This document shows positions 1 to 8,981 of a stretch of DNA of 64,000 bases, piece by piece. The position numbers and the translations under genes are program-made. How positions within the stretch are numbered: the stretch's first letter is position 1; every line of letters starts with the position of its first letter. A model generated the notes under the pieces. It was not told the DNA's origin. It made no database searches and worked only from the letters and a program-made list of their open reading frames with translations. This DNA is from RUG12461 sp045661345 (lineage in GTDB: Bacteria; Bacillota; Clostridia; Lachnospirales; Lachnospiraceae). The stretch is from positions 97,015 to 161,014 of the forward strand of contig JAZRFM010000005.1 of the NCBI GenBank assembly GCA_045661345.1. Reading direction: 5' to 3'.

Positions 1-2450
1 TCGTTCAAATACCGTTCACATTCAAACAGGTACCATTTCGTGATCTCATCCTCCGGCATTTCGCGAAGGATCTCGGTGAAGCAGTTTCTGGCAAAGTAAA
101 AATCCTGCTTGTAGAAAAGATCAAGCGCTTCCGCGAAGCGGCTCAGCATCTGCAGCCGAACCTGACGCACCCTGGTGCTGCACGCATCCAGCACCTCGTA
201 GAGCTCCACACGATGTTCCGGATTCTCGGGATCCGGCAGCACGAACCCAATGTATCTGAGATCGTAACGGTTCTCCTCATGATCACGCACCGCAGCCGTA
301 ATGAGAACCCCGAGCCGCATCCGCCTGAACCAGTCCACATAGCCCTCGAGATTCTCCGTCTCCGGGGAGGAAAGGAAAGCCGATGCCTGATCGTTGGTCC
401 CGGCGATGCCGTAAACAAAGGGCGCATAGTGCATCAGAATACAGGTGCTGGGGTATTCCTGCTTCTGCCATTCCCGCAAGGCTTCCATAAAATTGATGCC
501 GAAGTTGGCGGAACTCCTGCTTTCGTCCAGAAACAAAAACTTTATGAAGGAAAGATCGCTGCTGCTGGAAATATAGATCCCGTCCTGCTGCTTCTGATAA
601 TGCTCGATGATCTCCATGAAATGGTTCATCCGGTCGAGATCCATGGGGTTATTCGTGTGCTGTCCCGGTGCCGACAGGAGCGCCATGGTACCGGAAAGCT
701 GGATCGCGTTGCCGCTGGTGACTTCGGTGATGGAATCCTTGCGCAGAATCCGCTCGATATTCTTCGGCGCAAAGCGGTAATACGCTTCATAGGTCAGGAA
801 CTTGATCCGGTTGGTGTTGCGGATCTTCTTCTGGATCTCAAAGACCGAGTTCCACATATAGTTCATGTCGGTTCCGACCACCACGGGCTTCGTCACGGTT
901 TCCTGCCCGTTGGCCACCTTTTTCAGTGCCGCAGCCAAACGCCGGATGTCCTGTGCCTGCAGGATGAAAAAGATAAGACCCGCCACGCTTCCGGCTGCAA
1001 AAAGGATGAGGGAAAACCGGAAGATGTTGCCGTAATTCGCAAAGAACCCGTCTGTGATGTGACTGTACTGGGAAACGCCCACCGCTGCGTAGTCATAAAC
1101 CTGCTGGTCATCCAGCGTCTGTGCCACGATGGAGACCTCCGTTCCCTGCAGGATGGTGTGCTCCGTCGCCATGGGCTTCTGCTCGTTCACCTTGGGGAGG
1201 ATCTCGGCGGACTCTTCCCCGTAGAGCTCTCCGATATACTGCTTGTTGCGTCCGCTGCCGGACAGGGCGACGATGCCGGTGTCCCGGTTCACGATACAGA
1301 TATCGTCCAGCTTGATGGCGCCCTCTGAAGCCGCAATCTGCGATGCGATGCGGTTCTGCAGGATCACGTAAGACTCGGTGTCATAAAAAAGATCGTCGGA
1401 AAAGTTGAGGTTGGCATCCGTCGGGAGATTTTCAAACAGGGTTCCGATAAAATACCGTTCAAACCGTTCGTAATTTTCCGCCTCGATGCTCCTCGTCTTC
1501 TGCATCAGGAAGAAAAACACAAAACCGATCATCACCGCCAGCACCACTTCATAGGTAAAGATCGCATACGCGACTCTCCGCCGGAGACGAAGCAGCCAGG
1601 ATACGGCGATGATCACCACCACACCGGCGACGCCCACGATGATGAAGGCGACGAAATTGATCCCGGTTGCAGCGATTCTCTGGAAGAAGGACATCTGGCG
1701 GTCGGCAAAAAGCTTGCGCACGACGGGATCCACCGTAAAGGGCTCTTCCGGTGCCTCATTGTCTTTCCTCGTATGGAGCATGCCGTCGCTGTACTGCGCC
1801 TGCGCAAAGAACCGGCCCGCCTCGCTCCCCTGCGCGAGGTACTCCCCGATCTCCACGGTCTGCTTCTTAAATTCCTGCTGCTCCTTGTAGGAGGGATTCA
1901 TGGTGGTGATCTCGACGAACTGACTCGCCGGCACCAGATAGACAAAGGCATTCTGCCCGTTGGCAGTCAGGTACGTGAGGTAAGCCCCGTCGGGACCCAT
2001 GGAAAAGCCGCTGAGCTTTAAGGTGTTCATGATCCTGAAGACAGGGGTCCTGTGAGACGGTCCCAGCTCTTCATCAAAGGCCACCAGCTCATATTCATGA
2101 ACCTCCTGATTGTTATCTGTGCGGATTCTGGTGAGGACGGCATAGACCATCCTGTCATAGGCATAGATCTGCGCCACATCCCATCCGGAAAACAGCGCTT
2201 TGGAACGGGTCTGAAACATCCCCCGGACCTTTCCCTTGTCGGAGATCTCATAGATGATCCCGCCCCTGTCGGTATTATCGCTGACAAAGATATCCCGCTC
2301 ACCGATTGCCACATCGTTAAACTCCGTCAGCTCTTTCGTGTAGCCTCTGAAAATCAGCCAGGAAAAAAGGCATGCCACGATGAAAGCCGCCCAGATGAGG
2401 CAGATGATCAGCGTGACTCTTGTATTTTTGTTTTTGAAAAATTCCCTCAT
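1..2450 (-). CDS. Two-TM membrane sensor with degenerate class III cyclase-like C-terminus (3' end outside window)
   Basis: The frame stays open from ATG 2450 to the window edge, giving at least 816 residues without a stop. I see a signal-anchor segment (about residues 11-31), an extracytoplasmic domain, a second hydrophobic stretch near 245-300 with an Arg-rich turn, another extracytoplasmic segment, and a last TM near 500-520 followed by a HAMP-like linker. The C-terminal part begins with an RFAPKNIERIL stretch like the entry to class III nucleotide cyclase domains and ends with helices of the kind seen at their C-termini. Where an active cyclase has its metal-binding aspartates, this protein reads ALLSAPG, so catalysis is doubtful. 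The gene starts 9 nt after the 283-aa gene and is the last visible gene of the injection-system module. A sensor or scaffold role is inferred; the cyclase assignment is tentative. Confidence 0.6.
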   Translation of the reverse strand, partial: MREFFKNKNTRVTLIICLIWAAFIVACLFSWLIFRGYTKELTEFNDVAIGERDIFVSDNTDRGGIIYEISDKGKVRGMFQTRSKALFSGWDVAQIYAYDRMVYAVLTRIRTDNNQEVHEYELVAFDEELGPSHRTPVFRIMNTLKLSGFSMGPDGAYLTYLTANGQNAFVYLVPASQFVEITTMNPSYKEQQEFKKQTVEIGEYLAQGSEAGRFFAQAQYSDGMLHTRKDNEAPEEPFTVDPVVRKLFADRQMSFFQRIAATGINFVAFIIVGVAGVVVIIAVSWLLRLRRRVAYAIFTYEVVLAVMIGFVFFFLMQKTRSIEAENYERFERYFIGTLFENLPTDANLNFSDDLFYDTESYVILQNRIASQIAASEGAIKLDDICIVNRDTGIVALSGSGRNKQYIGELYGEESAEILPKVNEQKPMATEHTILQGTEVSIVAQTLDDQQVYDYAAVGVSQYSHITDGFFANYGNIFRFSLILFAAGSVAGLIFFILQAQDIRRLAAALKKVANGQETVTKPVVVGTDMNYMWNSVFEIQKKIRNTNRIKFLTYEAYYRFAPKNIERILRKDSITEVTSGNAIQLSGTMALLSAPGQHTNNPMDLDRMNHFMEIIEHYQKQQDGIYISSSSDLSFIKFLFLDESRSSANFGINFMEALREWQKQEYPSTCILMHYAPFVYGIAGTNDQASAFLSSPETENLEGYVDWFRRMRLGVLITAAVRDHEENRYDLRYIGFVLPDPENPEHRVELYEVLDACSTRVRQVRLQMLSRFAEALDLFYKQDFYFARNCFTEILREMPEDEITKWYLFECERYLN

Positions 2451-2459
2451 GAAAACCCC

Positions 2460-3311
2460 TTACTGTAAGAGTGATTCAAGTCCGATCTTGTCAAAGCTGC
2501 GGATAAAGACGCGCAGCCATGGTACGTCTCCGAAAATCAGATTGGTCAAAAAAGTGAGCACCACAAAAATGGCAAGGGCGACACTGATCACGAGGATCAC
2601 GCGGAACAGGGTGTCCCGGTTATTCTCGAACCAGATGCGGGCGCGGACACGCCACCTCCTCTTCTTCTGCTGCACCGCGGCAAGCTCCAGATCCTTGTAT
2701 AGGTCCCGAAAACGGTCATACGCACGTTTCCCGATCTTTTTGGTCAGCAGCACGTAGCTGTTGGCTTTGCGGCCGCGGCCGACCTTGGGGGAAAGGATCA
2801 TGAGCAGGAGCTTCGCACACTCCACCACACAGTCCCGCTCGGTCATCTCCGGGTCGAGCTTGGCGAGATCCATGGCGTAGCTTAAGTAGACGGAATTGTC
2901 CCGGGAGATGTGGATCTGCTGCTGTGTCAGCACAAGGTAAAGCAGCGACCAGGGGAGGTTACTTGTCATGCAGGCGATAATGAGGTTGATACAGACCTCC
3001 TCCGACTGTGCAAGGGACATGGCTGTCCCTACATAGAAGCGTTCCAGCGGTCGCTCATTCTTGTAAGGATAGACAATCAGGTACTGACCTTCACAGGAAA
3101 AGCAGTCCACCAGAACCCTCTCCTGCACCTCCTGTGCCTGCTCATTCAGCTCGATGAAGCGTTTGAGAACGTCGTGATCCTTGACCAGGATCACGACGTA
3201 GCGCCCCCTTGCGGAATCGTTCAGATTCTCACAGACCTGTATTTCGTTGATTTCATTCCGCACAATCAGGCGGACTGTCTTCAGACGCATATTCTGCGAT
3301 TGATAGATCAC
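2460..3311 (-). CDS. Single-pass membrane protein with cytoplasmic N-terminal domain, unknown function
   Basis: This 283-aa protein starts at GTG 3311, preceded by AAGGAG five bases upstream; the next in-frame ATG is eight codons in. Residues 1-200 form a mixed domain with no motif I recognise. Its size and its position before one TM segment (about 237-259, FRVILVISVALAIFVV) recall pseudokinase-TM proteins such as EssB, but no kinase motif (HRD, DFG, glycine loop) is present. A basic stretch QKKRRWRVRAR precedes the TM and fits a cytoplasmic N-terminus. It lies 9 nt from genes on both sides, so it is surely co-expressed with the 617-aa protein and the cyclase-like sensor. Function unknown. 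Confidence 0.65.
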   Translation of the reverse strand: MIYQSQNMRLKTVRLIVRNEINEIQVCENLNDSARGRYVVILVKDHDVLKRFIELNEQAQEVQERVLVDCFSCEGQYLIVYPYKNERPLERFYVGTAMSLAQSEEVCINLIIACMTSNLPWSLLYLVLTQQQIHISRDNSVYLSYAMDLAKLDPEMTERDCVVECAKLLLMILSPKVGRGRKANSYVLLTKKIGKRAYDRFRDLYKDLELAAVQQKKRRWRVRARIWFENNRDTLFRVILVISVALAIFVVLTFLTNLIFGDVPWLRVFIRSFDKIGLESLLQ

Positions 3312-3320
3312 TGTGACTCC

Positions 3321-5174
3321 TTATTTCAGCAGACCCGAAAGCGGGTTCTTAACATCGATACTGCGCTGCTGTTCTTCTTCCAGTCCCTCTATGCCCTTCT
3401 TCTCAACGATGGCATAAGCATAGGTGCATACCACCGGCATATCCGTGCAGTAGATACGGATCTCGTATACGCCCGGTTTCGCAGGTGCGGTATAGACGCC
3501 ATCGGACGTGATCTCGCCGCTGTTGGGCTCGGTAAGCTCGTAGGTGATGCTGACCGGCTCCATATTGTTGAAGCGGACGCCGAAGTAGTGATTCTCCTTG
3601 ACTGCCATCTTGATGGTGGGCGTCTCCGGGGAAATGGTCTTGCCGGAGTAATCCTCTCTGAGGCCGAGATCGTTGCCCGCCGGGAACCTGATGGCCACCC
3701 ACCGGTAGGTGAGCACGAGATAGTCCACATTTTTCAGAAGCCGGGCACCCACTACGAAGCTGCCCTTGTCATTCAAGACTCGGACCGCCGTCTCTGCATC
3801 CACCACGGTACGCTGTTCCTTTGCAAAAATGTCCGGATTGCCGTAGATGGTACTCTTGGCGCTGGCGCCGATCTTGTCGTCTTCTTTGATGAATTCGTAG
3901 CCCACCTCCACATAGACATTGCCTTTGCCCAGACCGTGCATGATCTCTCCGGAATAGAAGGTGTCGCCCTTCCGCGCGTTTTCTCCCAGAGGAATCTCCA
4001 GCACGCCGGTGGCGATCTCCGGCCCCTGCAGACTGCCGTCCGCATCGGAGTATGACTCCACAGGCTTTACGGGGACTGCGTTCTCATGCCCGATGCCGTT
4101 TTCGTGGATGAAGTATTCCATATAGTCGTGACGCTGCATCTCCTGTGCCGGCGCCGCGATATAACGTTTGACATTGGTCTCGATGACATCCTCGATGATG
4201 TAGGCGCTGTCGGTACGCACCAGACGAAGATCCGCCAGACGGATGAAATCTCCCTGCCCGCCCAGGTTCTTCATTTCCAGATTCATCTTGCCGATCTCGC
4301 GGTTCACAAGCTCTCTGGGCTTCGTATTGGAGAGGAGGATCTTCACCGTAAAATTGCCCGGGGCGGGCACTGCCTTGTCATTCTCATAAGCAGACGCGGA
4401 GCCTGTCCTGAGGATCACGTTGGTCTCGATGACAGGGGAGTTCTGTACCATCATCCAGTAATCGTAGGTAATGCTCTCTCCCTCTTCCAGGGTCATATCA
4501 TTGATGTCCACCGGAATCTCGTTTTTGCCGTCCTCGGAAAGGAAAACCGGAATCTGCAGAATCCCGTGGTAGGTGAGCCGTATTTCATCCGGAGATAGCT
4601 TGGTCACCACCAGCTGGGCCTTCACGATATGCTCTCTCGTCACCGTGGAGGGCATGACAAATTCGATCCGGTAATGGTCATCGGCCAGGAGCACCCCTCT
4701 TGTGAGGAACTCCGTCTCCATCTCAAAGACCTCCGGCACGTCGTCCCGATCCACCAGAAAAAGCTCGTAGCTCTCCTGAATCCTGTTGAACTGGAACTCC
4801 GTATTCGGATCCGACTGGTCGATGGCGTAGACCTTGTGGACGTTTTCTTCCTTATAACGGACACAGAGGCTGACCAGGTTGGTCTTCAGCGAGTCAAAGC
4901 CCTGAATGGCGGAAAGCTTCTTCACGTCGGAAGAATCCACCACGATCTCGCGCCCCATGCCGTCAATGGCCACCCCATTTTCCACCAGGATCGACAGGTC
5001 ATCCAGACTGATGACCGCGAGACCGCAGACCACACCGGAACCGTACATCAAGCAGTTGGAAAACCTGCGTTTGTTGTTGTGGTAGGTCTGCTCTGCCAGG
5101 AAGTCCCCGCTGGACATACGCTTCTTCGGATAATACCGGTTGCGTTCAAAGGGATACAACTGCGTATTGTTCAT
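3321..5174 (-). CDS. 617-aa protein of a family associated with contractile-injection loci
   Basis: The N-terminus (YPFERNRYYPKKRMSSGDF, then NNKRRFSNCLMYGSGVVCGL and a GxGREIVV motif) matches, from memory, a family of large proteins found beside phage-tail-like and extracellular contractile injection genes. About residues 1-120 form this conserved head. The rest is beta-rich; near residue 540 there is a segment resembling an Ig-like fold (EITSDGVYTAP). No signal peptide or TM is visible, so it is probably a cytoplasmic or particle-associated structural protein. A 126-nt AT-rich gap separates it from the response regulator upstream and may hold its own promoter (TATAAT near 5230 on this strand, without a good -35). 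Family assignment is moderate; the exact role is unknown. Confidence 0.65.
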   Translation of the reverse strand: MNNTQLYPFERNRYYPKKRMSSGDFLAEQTYHNNKRRFSNCLMYGSGVVCGLAVISLDDLSILVENGVAIDGMGREIVVDSSDVKKLSAIQGFDSLKTNLVSLCVRYKEENVHKVYAIDQSDPNTEFQFNRIQESYELFLVDRDDVPEVFEMETEFLTRGVLLADDHYRIEFVMPSTVTREHIVKAQLVVTKLSPDEIRLTYHGILQIPVFLSEDGKNEIPVDINDMTLEEGESITYDYWMMVQNSPVIETNVILRTGSASAYENDKAVPAPGNFTVKILLSNTKPRELVNREIGKMNLEMKNLGGQGDFIRLADLRLVRTDSAYIIEDVIETNVKRYIAAPAQEMQRHDYMEYFIHENGIGHENAVPVKPVESYSDADGSLQGPEIATGVLEIPLGENARKGDTFYSGEIMHGLGKGNVYVEVGYEFIKEDDKIGASAKSTIYGNPDIFAKEQRTVVDAETAVRVLNDKGSFVVGARLLKNVDYLVLTYRWVAIRFPAGNDLGLREDYSGKTISPETPTIKMAVKENHYFGVRFNNMEPVSITYELTEPNSGEITSDGVYTAPAKPGVYEIRIYCTDMPVVCTYAYAIVEKKGIEGLEEEQQRSIDVKNPLSGLLK

Positions 5175-5300
5175 AGCTTCTTTCCTCTCCTTTTATAAAA
5201 AATGACGAAATACCTCATAATCTTTGTAATTATAACAAAAGAAATGCAAATACTCCATAGAAATTGTGTAAATTGTAAAACTTTTTCCCGGCGGCCCTTC

Positions 5301-6074
5301 TCAGTGCTTCCTGAAGAACTCCTCCAGATAGTTGAGCAGATCCGTAAAGCTGGTGGATTTCAGGATATACCCGTTGGGCTTCAGACCCAGCACCCGGCTT
5401 ACTTCCTCCTTGGTGCTGATGCCCGTCAGGAAGATCACGGGAATGGAGGCGGTGGTTTTTTCCATCCGAAGCATCTCCAGCACCTTCGGCCCGTCTGTCA
5501 CCGGCATATTGTAATCCAACAGGATGAGGTCCACATTTTTTTTGGCAAGGTAAGCAAACGCCGCCGAGCCGCTTGTCACCACGGCCACCTTATAGTAATC
5601 CTTCAGCCACCCCCGGATCATCCTGCAGAAGGTGGGGTCATCGTCCACGATCAGAAGCTGCTTCGCATCCGCGCTTACCTTCGGCCTGTCCAGAATGGCC
5701 CTGACCGTCTTTTCCAGCAGAGCCATGTCCACGGGACGGTACAGCCAGGCCTGCTCCTCCAGAACGGGAAACAGCTCCACGATGGCTTTCTGCTGATCCT
5801 TTTCCCCCACCACCACTGTTTTTTTTGCATTGGCCTCGATCTGTCCGCAGATCTCTCCGATCCGGGCTTTCTGCACCGTACTGCTGAGGCAGTCGGGAGA
5901 AAGATAGACCAGCACCAGCTCCGTGGAATAGATCTCGTCTTTGACATGCGGGGCGTCGTCAGCCACCACGGTCACGGCGCACTCCAGCTCCTCCAGCTTC
6001 CTCGCGATGCCCCTGGAGATGACACTCTCCTGTGCCCTGATGATCAAAATCTTTTTGCCCCACAGCTCCCCCAT
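5301..6074 (-). CDS. Tandem-receiver response regulator without output domain
   Basis: This 257-aa protein has two CheY-like receiver domains and no DNA-binding or enzymatic output. Residues 1-130 are a degenerate receiver: the phosphoacceptor Asp is replaced (VLVYLSP) and the conserved Lys becomes Arg (LYRPVD). Residues 138-257 are canonical, with IVDDD, phosphoacceptor Asp in LLDYNMP, Thr in FLTG and Lys in YILKS. It probably acts by protein-protein contact, for instance with the two PP2C phosphatases encoded upstream in the same operon. No histidine kinase is encoded nearby. It sits between the 212-aa protein and the 617-aa protein. The domain call is secure; its partner is inferred. Confidence 0.88.
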   Translation of the reverse strand: MGELWGKKILIIRAQESVISRGIARKLEELECAVTVVADDAPHVKDEIYSTELVLVYLSPDCLSSTVQKARIGEICGQIEANAKKTVVVGEKDQQKAIVELFPVLEEQAWLYRPVDMALLEKTVRAILDRPKVSADAKQLLIVDDDPTFCRMIRGWLKDYYKVAVVTSGSAAFAYLAKKNVDLILLDYNMPVTDGPKVLEMLRMEKTTASIPVIFLTGISTKEEVSRVLGLKPNGYILKSTSFTDLLNYLEEFFRKH

Positions 6075-6131
6075 AGTATTCTCCTCATTCCGGTCCCGTG
6101 ATGATCGAAGCTTTCTTTTCTTATCTTCCCC

Positions 6132-6770
6132 CTACACCAATAGCGGCAGCAGCACGGCAAGCTCCGTCGCCGTCATGGGTTCGCCGCATTCCGGGAGAAA
6201 AATATGCTCCCTGTGATAGATCAGGTGCAAAACGGCCAGAGACAACTCCGGAAAAATAAACGCATAGGTCAGGGGAATCTCTTCCTCTCCCGTAAGGATC
6301 GTAAGGGACGATGCCGTAGCGCCTTCCGAAGGATCCTCTCTCTCCGTCAGGGCCGAGGTCAGTCCGAGAGACGAAAGGGCTCCCTGCAGCGCCGTCAGCC
6401 GGGGATTGGAAAAGGCTTCCTCCGCTTCCCTTCCCGCACCCTCCGTCATCCCGAAGCACAGACACTCATAGAGCTTCGGGAGAAAGGGAAAGGCCGGCAG
6501 CATGGTGGGGGGATAGAGCGCCGGAAAGCTCCAGGAACGCTCCCCCTCGCAGGAGAGGGTATAATGGAATACCGCATACTCCGACTCCGTATCCACGAGG
6601 CCGCAGGACAGGGAAATCCTCCGCTTCGGACAGGTCAGAAGAATCGTCGGTACCTCCCCCCTGTCCAGGGACAGGTCTGTGGCGATGCCCTCCTTCCGAA
6701 AAACCGCTGCTGCCTCATCCAACGACGGCAGGAGCATTTCCTCCGTGAAATCGACTTCTCTCTCCTCCAT
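6132..6770 (-). CDS. 212-aa protein next to eCIS ATPase; paralogue of the protein at 17402-18040
   Basis: Its ATG follows the TAG of the AAA+ ATPase gene directly, so translation is coupled. I do not recognise a named family. It is clearly paralogous to the equally long protein at 17402-18040: both have an EE-x-M-x-PS N-terminus, an EGI motif, an LDT/VDT-xxE strand, a W-x-FP-xxY-xP motif and the signature MPAFP-x-LP-x-LY-x-CL-x-FGM near residues 88-108. It is acidic and soluble, with no signal peptide. A role as adaptor or chaperone for the injection system is inferred from one copy lying by the ATPase and the other by a calpain-like protease. Confidence 0.75.
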   Translation of the reverse strand: MEEREVDFTEEMLLPSLDEAAAVFRKEGIATDLSLDRGEVPTILLTCPKRRISLSCGLVDTESEYAVFHYTLSCEGERSWSFPALYPPTMLPAFPFLPKLYECLCFGMTEGAGREAEEAFSNPRLTALQGALSSLGLTSALTEREDPSEGATASSLTILTGEEEIPLTYAFIFPELSLAVLHLIYHREHIFLPECGEPMTATELAVLLPLLV

Positions 6771-8972
6771 CTACGACTCCTGAATAAACATGGCGTACTT
6801 CCCGAATTCCTCGGAATTGATGAGACGCCCCAGCTTTTCAAATTCATACCGCGTCGCCAGGATAATATCCCGCATGGAGACGGAGCGCTTCTCGGAGCCC
6901 GCAAAGTACGCGGCGGTCAACAGGATGGATTTGATGTTGCTGCCGGTGAGCTCGGTAAAGCGCTCCGCCAGGAACCCATAATCCACATCCCCATCCATGG
7001 GTACCTCCTCCGGCAGCATGGTGCGCCACATTTTTTCCCGGGTGGCCGTATCCGGCCGTTCAAAATGCACCACATAGGTGAGCCGCCGCATAAAGGCATT
7101 GTCAAAGCTCTGGTAGCTGTTGGTGGCGAGGATGGTGATCCCGCTGTATTCCTCCACCTTCTGCAGGAGGAAGCTGGTGTCCGAATTGGCGTATTTATCG
7201 TGGGAATCCTTGATCTCGGTACGCTTGGTAAAGAGGGCGTCCGCCTCATCAAAGAACAGCACCACGCTGCGCTTCTGGGCCTCGTCGAAGATCCGCGAAA
7301 GGTTCTTCTGGGTCTCCCCGATGTATTTGGAAAAGATCTGGGACACATCCACGCGGTACAAAGGCGTCATAACCTCGTTTGCAATGGCCTGTGCCGCCAT
7401 GGTCTTGCCTGTGCCGGGCGGTCCGTACATGAGAATGATCACCGCGTTCCCGTAAGCGTTTTTGCGGTTGATCCCCCAGTCCGCCCCCACACGGTTGCGC
7501 AGGCGGAAGCGGTCGCAGGCCGCCTGCAGACGCTTTTTCTCCGCCGCCCCGAGGAAGATATCCTCCCAGGTGTAGTGCGCGTTCACCGCGGTGGCAAGAT
7601 GTTCAAAATGGGAGGTATTGAGCCGGAACAAAAGATCCTGGAGGAGAGCTCTGGACAGGGTCTCCTCCCCGCGGGCATCCATGGTCTCCCGGGCCTGCCG
7701 CAGGATCCGCCGGATGGAAGAAAAGCCGATCTCATGGCAGTCCGCCACATCAAAAATATCAATGCTGTCCTCCAGAAGGATCCCCTCCGCCGCAAGGAAA
7801 TACTGCCAGATCCTGATCCGTTCCCTGACATCGGGCAGCGGCAGGGACAGCACCGCCGGAGTACAGGAACAGGGTACAGAAAGGGGCGGAAGCTTCTGCT
7901 CTCCGCAAAGATAGATCAGCCGTCCCGGCATATTTTTTGCAAGTGCCGGCAGCAGCGTGGAAAGGTCGTTTGTCACCTCCTGCTGCACGGCGTTTTCGTT
8001 TTCCGTTTCCTCCGGTTTTTCCTCCCGGATCAAAATGACTGCGTCCTGCATCCTCAGGGTGAATAAAACGGCGCGAAGGACATTCGTATCTCCGGGAAGC
8101 TCGGCCGTCCGGATCTCAAAAAAGGGAACCCGGCGCCTTTTGGCATGCATTTGCAGAAGCTCCGAAACGTCCTCCGGGTCCTTACTTTCGATGTAACGAA
8201 ACCGCGCCGTATCCGAGACCGGCGTGTCCTTTGCAAGGCAGCCAAGCGCCTCCGTAAAAAACCCTGCGATCTCCTCGGGCTCTGTCTGCACATGGATCGG
8301 AAGATCCGCTGTCTGCTCTGCTCCGCAAAGATACGCATATACGGTTTCGGACAGGAGCAGGGGCTCAAGGAGCGGCGGGAAACGTTTGACGGCCCCATCC
8401 CCTCTCCGGTCAAAAAGGAAGGTGCCTAAAGCCCCCTCCGGGGAAAACAGGGTCTGGATCTTTTCCTCGGAATAGCCCAGAAACGCCGCAAGGGCGGCCA
8501 CCGTCCCCCGGGTCGGGAAGCGCAGGGTATAGTCGTCCTGCAGGAAGCAATAGATCCGGATGTATTTGAGATCCCAACGGACGGATGCCCCCACCAGCAC
8601 GGCCAGCTTCTCCGGGAGGTTCAGGGAAAGGGCTTCGGAAAGCTCCCGGAAGGGGAGTCTTATATCCTTAGTCGCTTCTTCCCGCTCACGGATAAAGGCA
8701 AGGGCTGCCTCCGCATCCTGCATAGCATCCCCACACTGCCTGTCCTCCGGTCTCATCTCCGGCGGGAGGTCAAAGTAATCCTGCAGCTCCTCCTCGCTGA
8801 CAGCGGACGCACGCACATGCCAGCTGTCTTCACGGCAGCGCGCGCCCTTGTCCCGGAGGAAATACTCCAGCGTCATGTCCAGGAGCAGAAAATGATCCCG
8901 CAAATGTTCTCCCGGGGATTCATAGGACTGTCCCTTCTTTTTTTCGTCGAAATACTCTGTAAATCCGTACAA
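6771..8972 (-). CDS. AAA+ ATPase of extracellular contractile injection system type (Afp15-like)
   Basis: This 733-aa protein has one C-terminal AAA+ module: Walker A GPPGTGKT near residue 515, Walker B LFFDEAD near 570, a sensor ATNS and an arginine-rich RRLT segment. The roughly 450-residue N-terminal part carries LPFRELSEALSLNLPEKLAV followed by YIRIYCFLQDD, a pattern I know from eCIS ATPases (Afp15 family, thought to help particle assembly). The C-terminus (ELTGSNIKSILL, YEFEKLGRL) fits the same family. The apparent start is TTG 8972, with AAGGG just upstream and 9 nt after the phosphatase stop; no in-frame ATG lies close. It is the best evidence for an injection system here, although no sheath or tube gene is in the window. 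Confidence 0.85.
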   Translation of the reverse strand: MYGFTEYFDEKKKGQSYESPGEHLRDHFLLLDMTLEYFLRDKGARCREDSWHVRASAVSEEELQDYFDLPPEMRPEDRQCGDAMQDAEAALAFIREREEATKDIRLPFRELSEALSLNLPEKLAVLVGASVRWDLKYIRIYCFLQDDYTLRFPTRGTVAALAAFLGYSEEKIQTLFSPEGALGTFLFDRRGDGAVKRFPPLLEPLLLSETVYAYLCGAEQTADLPIHVQTEPEEIAGFFTEALGCLAKDTPVSDTARFRYIESKDPEDVSELLQMHAKRRRVPFFEIRTAELPGDTNVLRAVLFTLRMQDAVILIREEKPEETENENAVQQEVTNDLSTLLPALAKNMPGRLIYLCGEQKLPPLSVPCSCTPAVLSLPLPDVRERIRIWQYFLAAEGILLEDSIDIFDVADCHEIGFSSIRRILRQARETMDARGEETLSRALLQDLLFRLNTSHFEHLATAVNAHYTWEDIFLGAAEKKRLQAACDRFRLRNRVGADWGINRKNAYGNAVIILMYGPPGTGKTMAAQAIANEVMTPLYRVDVSQIFSKYIGETQKNLSRIFDEAQKRSVVLFFDEADALFTKRTEIKDSHDKYANSDTSFLLQKVEEYSGITILATNSYQSFDNAFMRRLTYVVHFERPDTATREKMWRTMLPEEVPMDGDVDYGFLAERFTELTGSNIKSILLTAAYFAGSEKRSVSMRDIILATRYEFEKLGRLINSEEFGKYAMFIQES

Positions 8973-8981
8973 CCGCGTCCC

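Noticed and set aside
213..1328. 371-codon plus-strand frame at the left edge
   Set aside because: The minus strand holds a continuous frame from 2450 to the edge with sensible membrane and soluble domains; the plus frame lacks a ribosome binding site and motifs.
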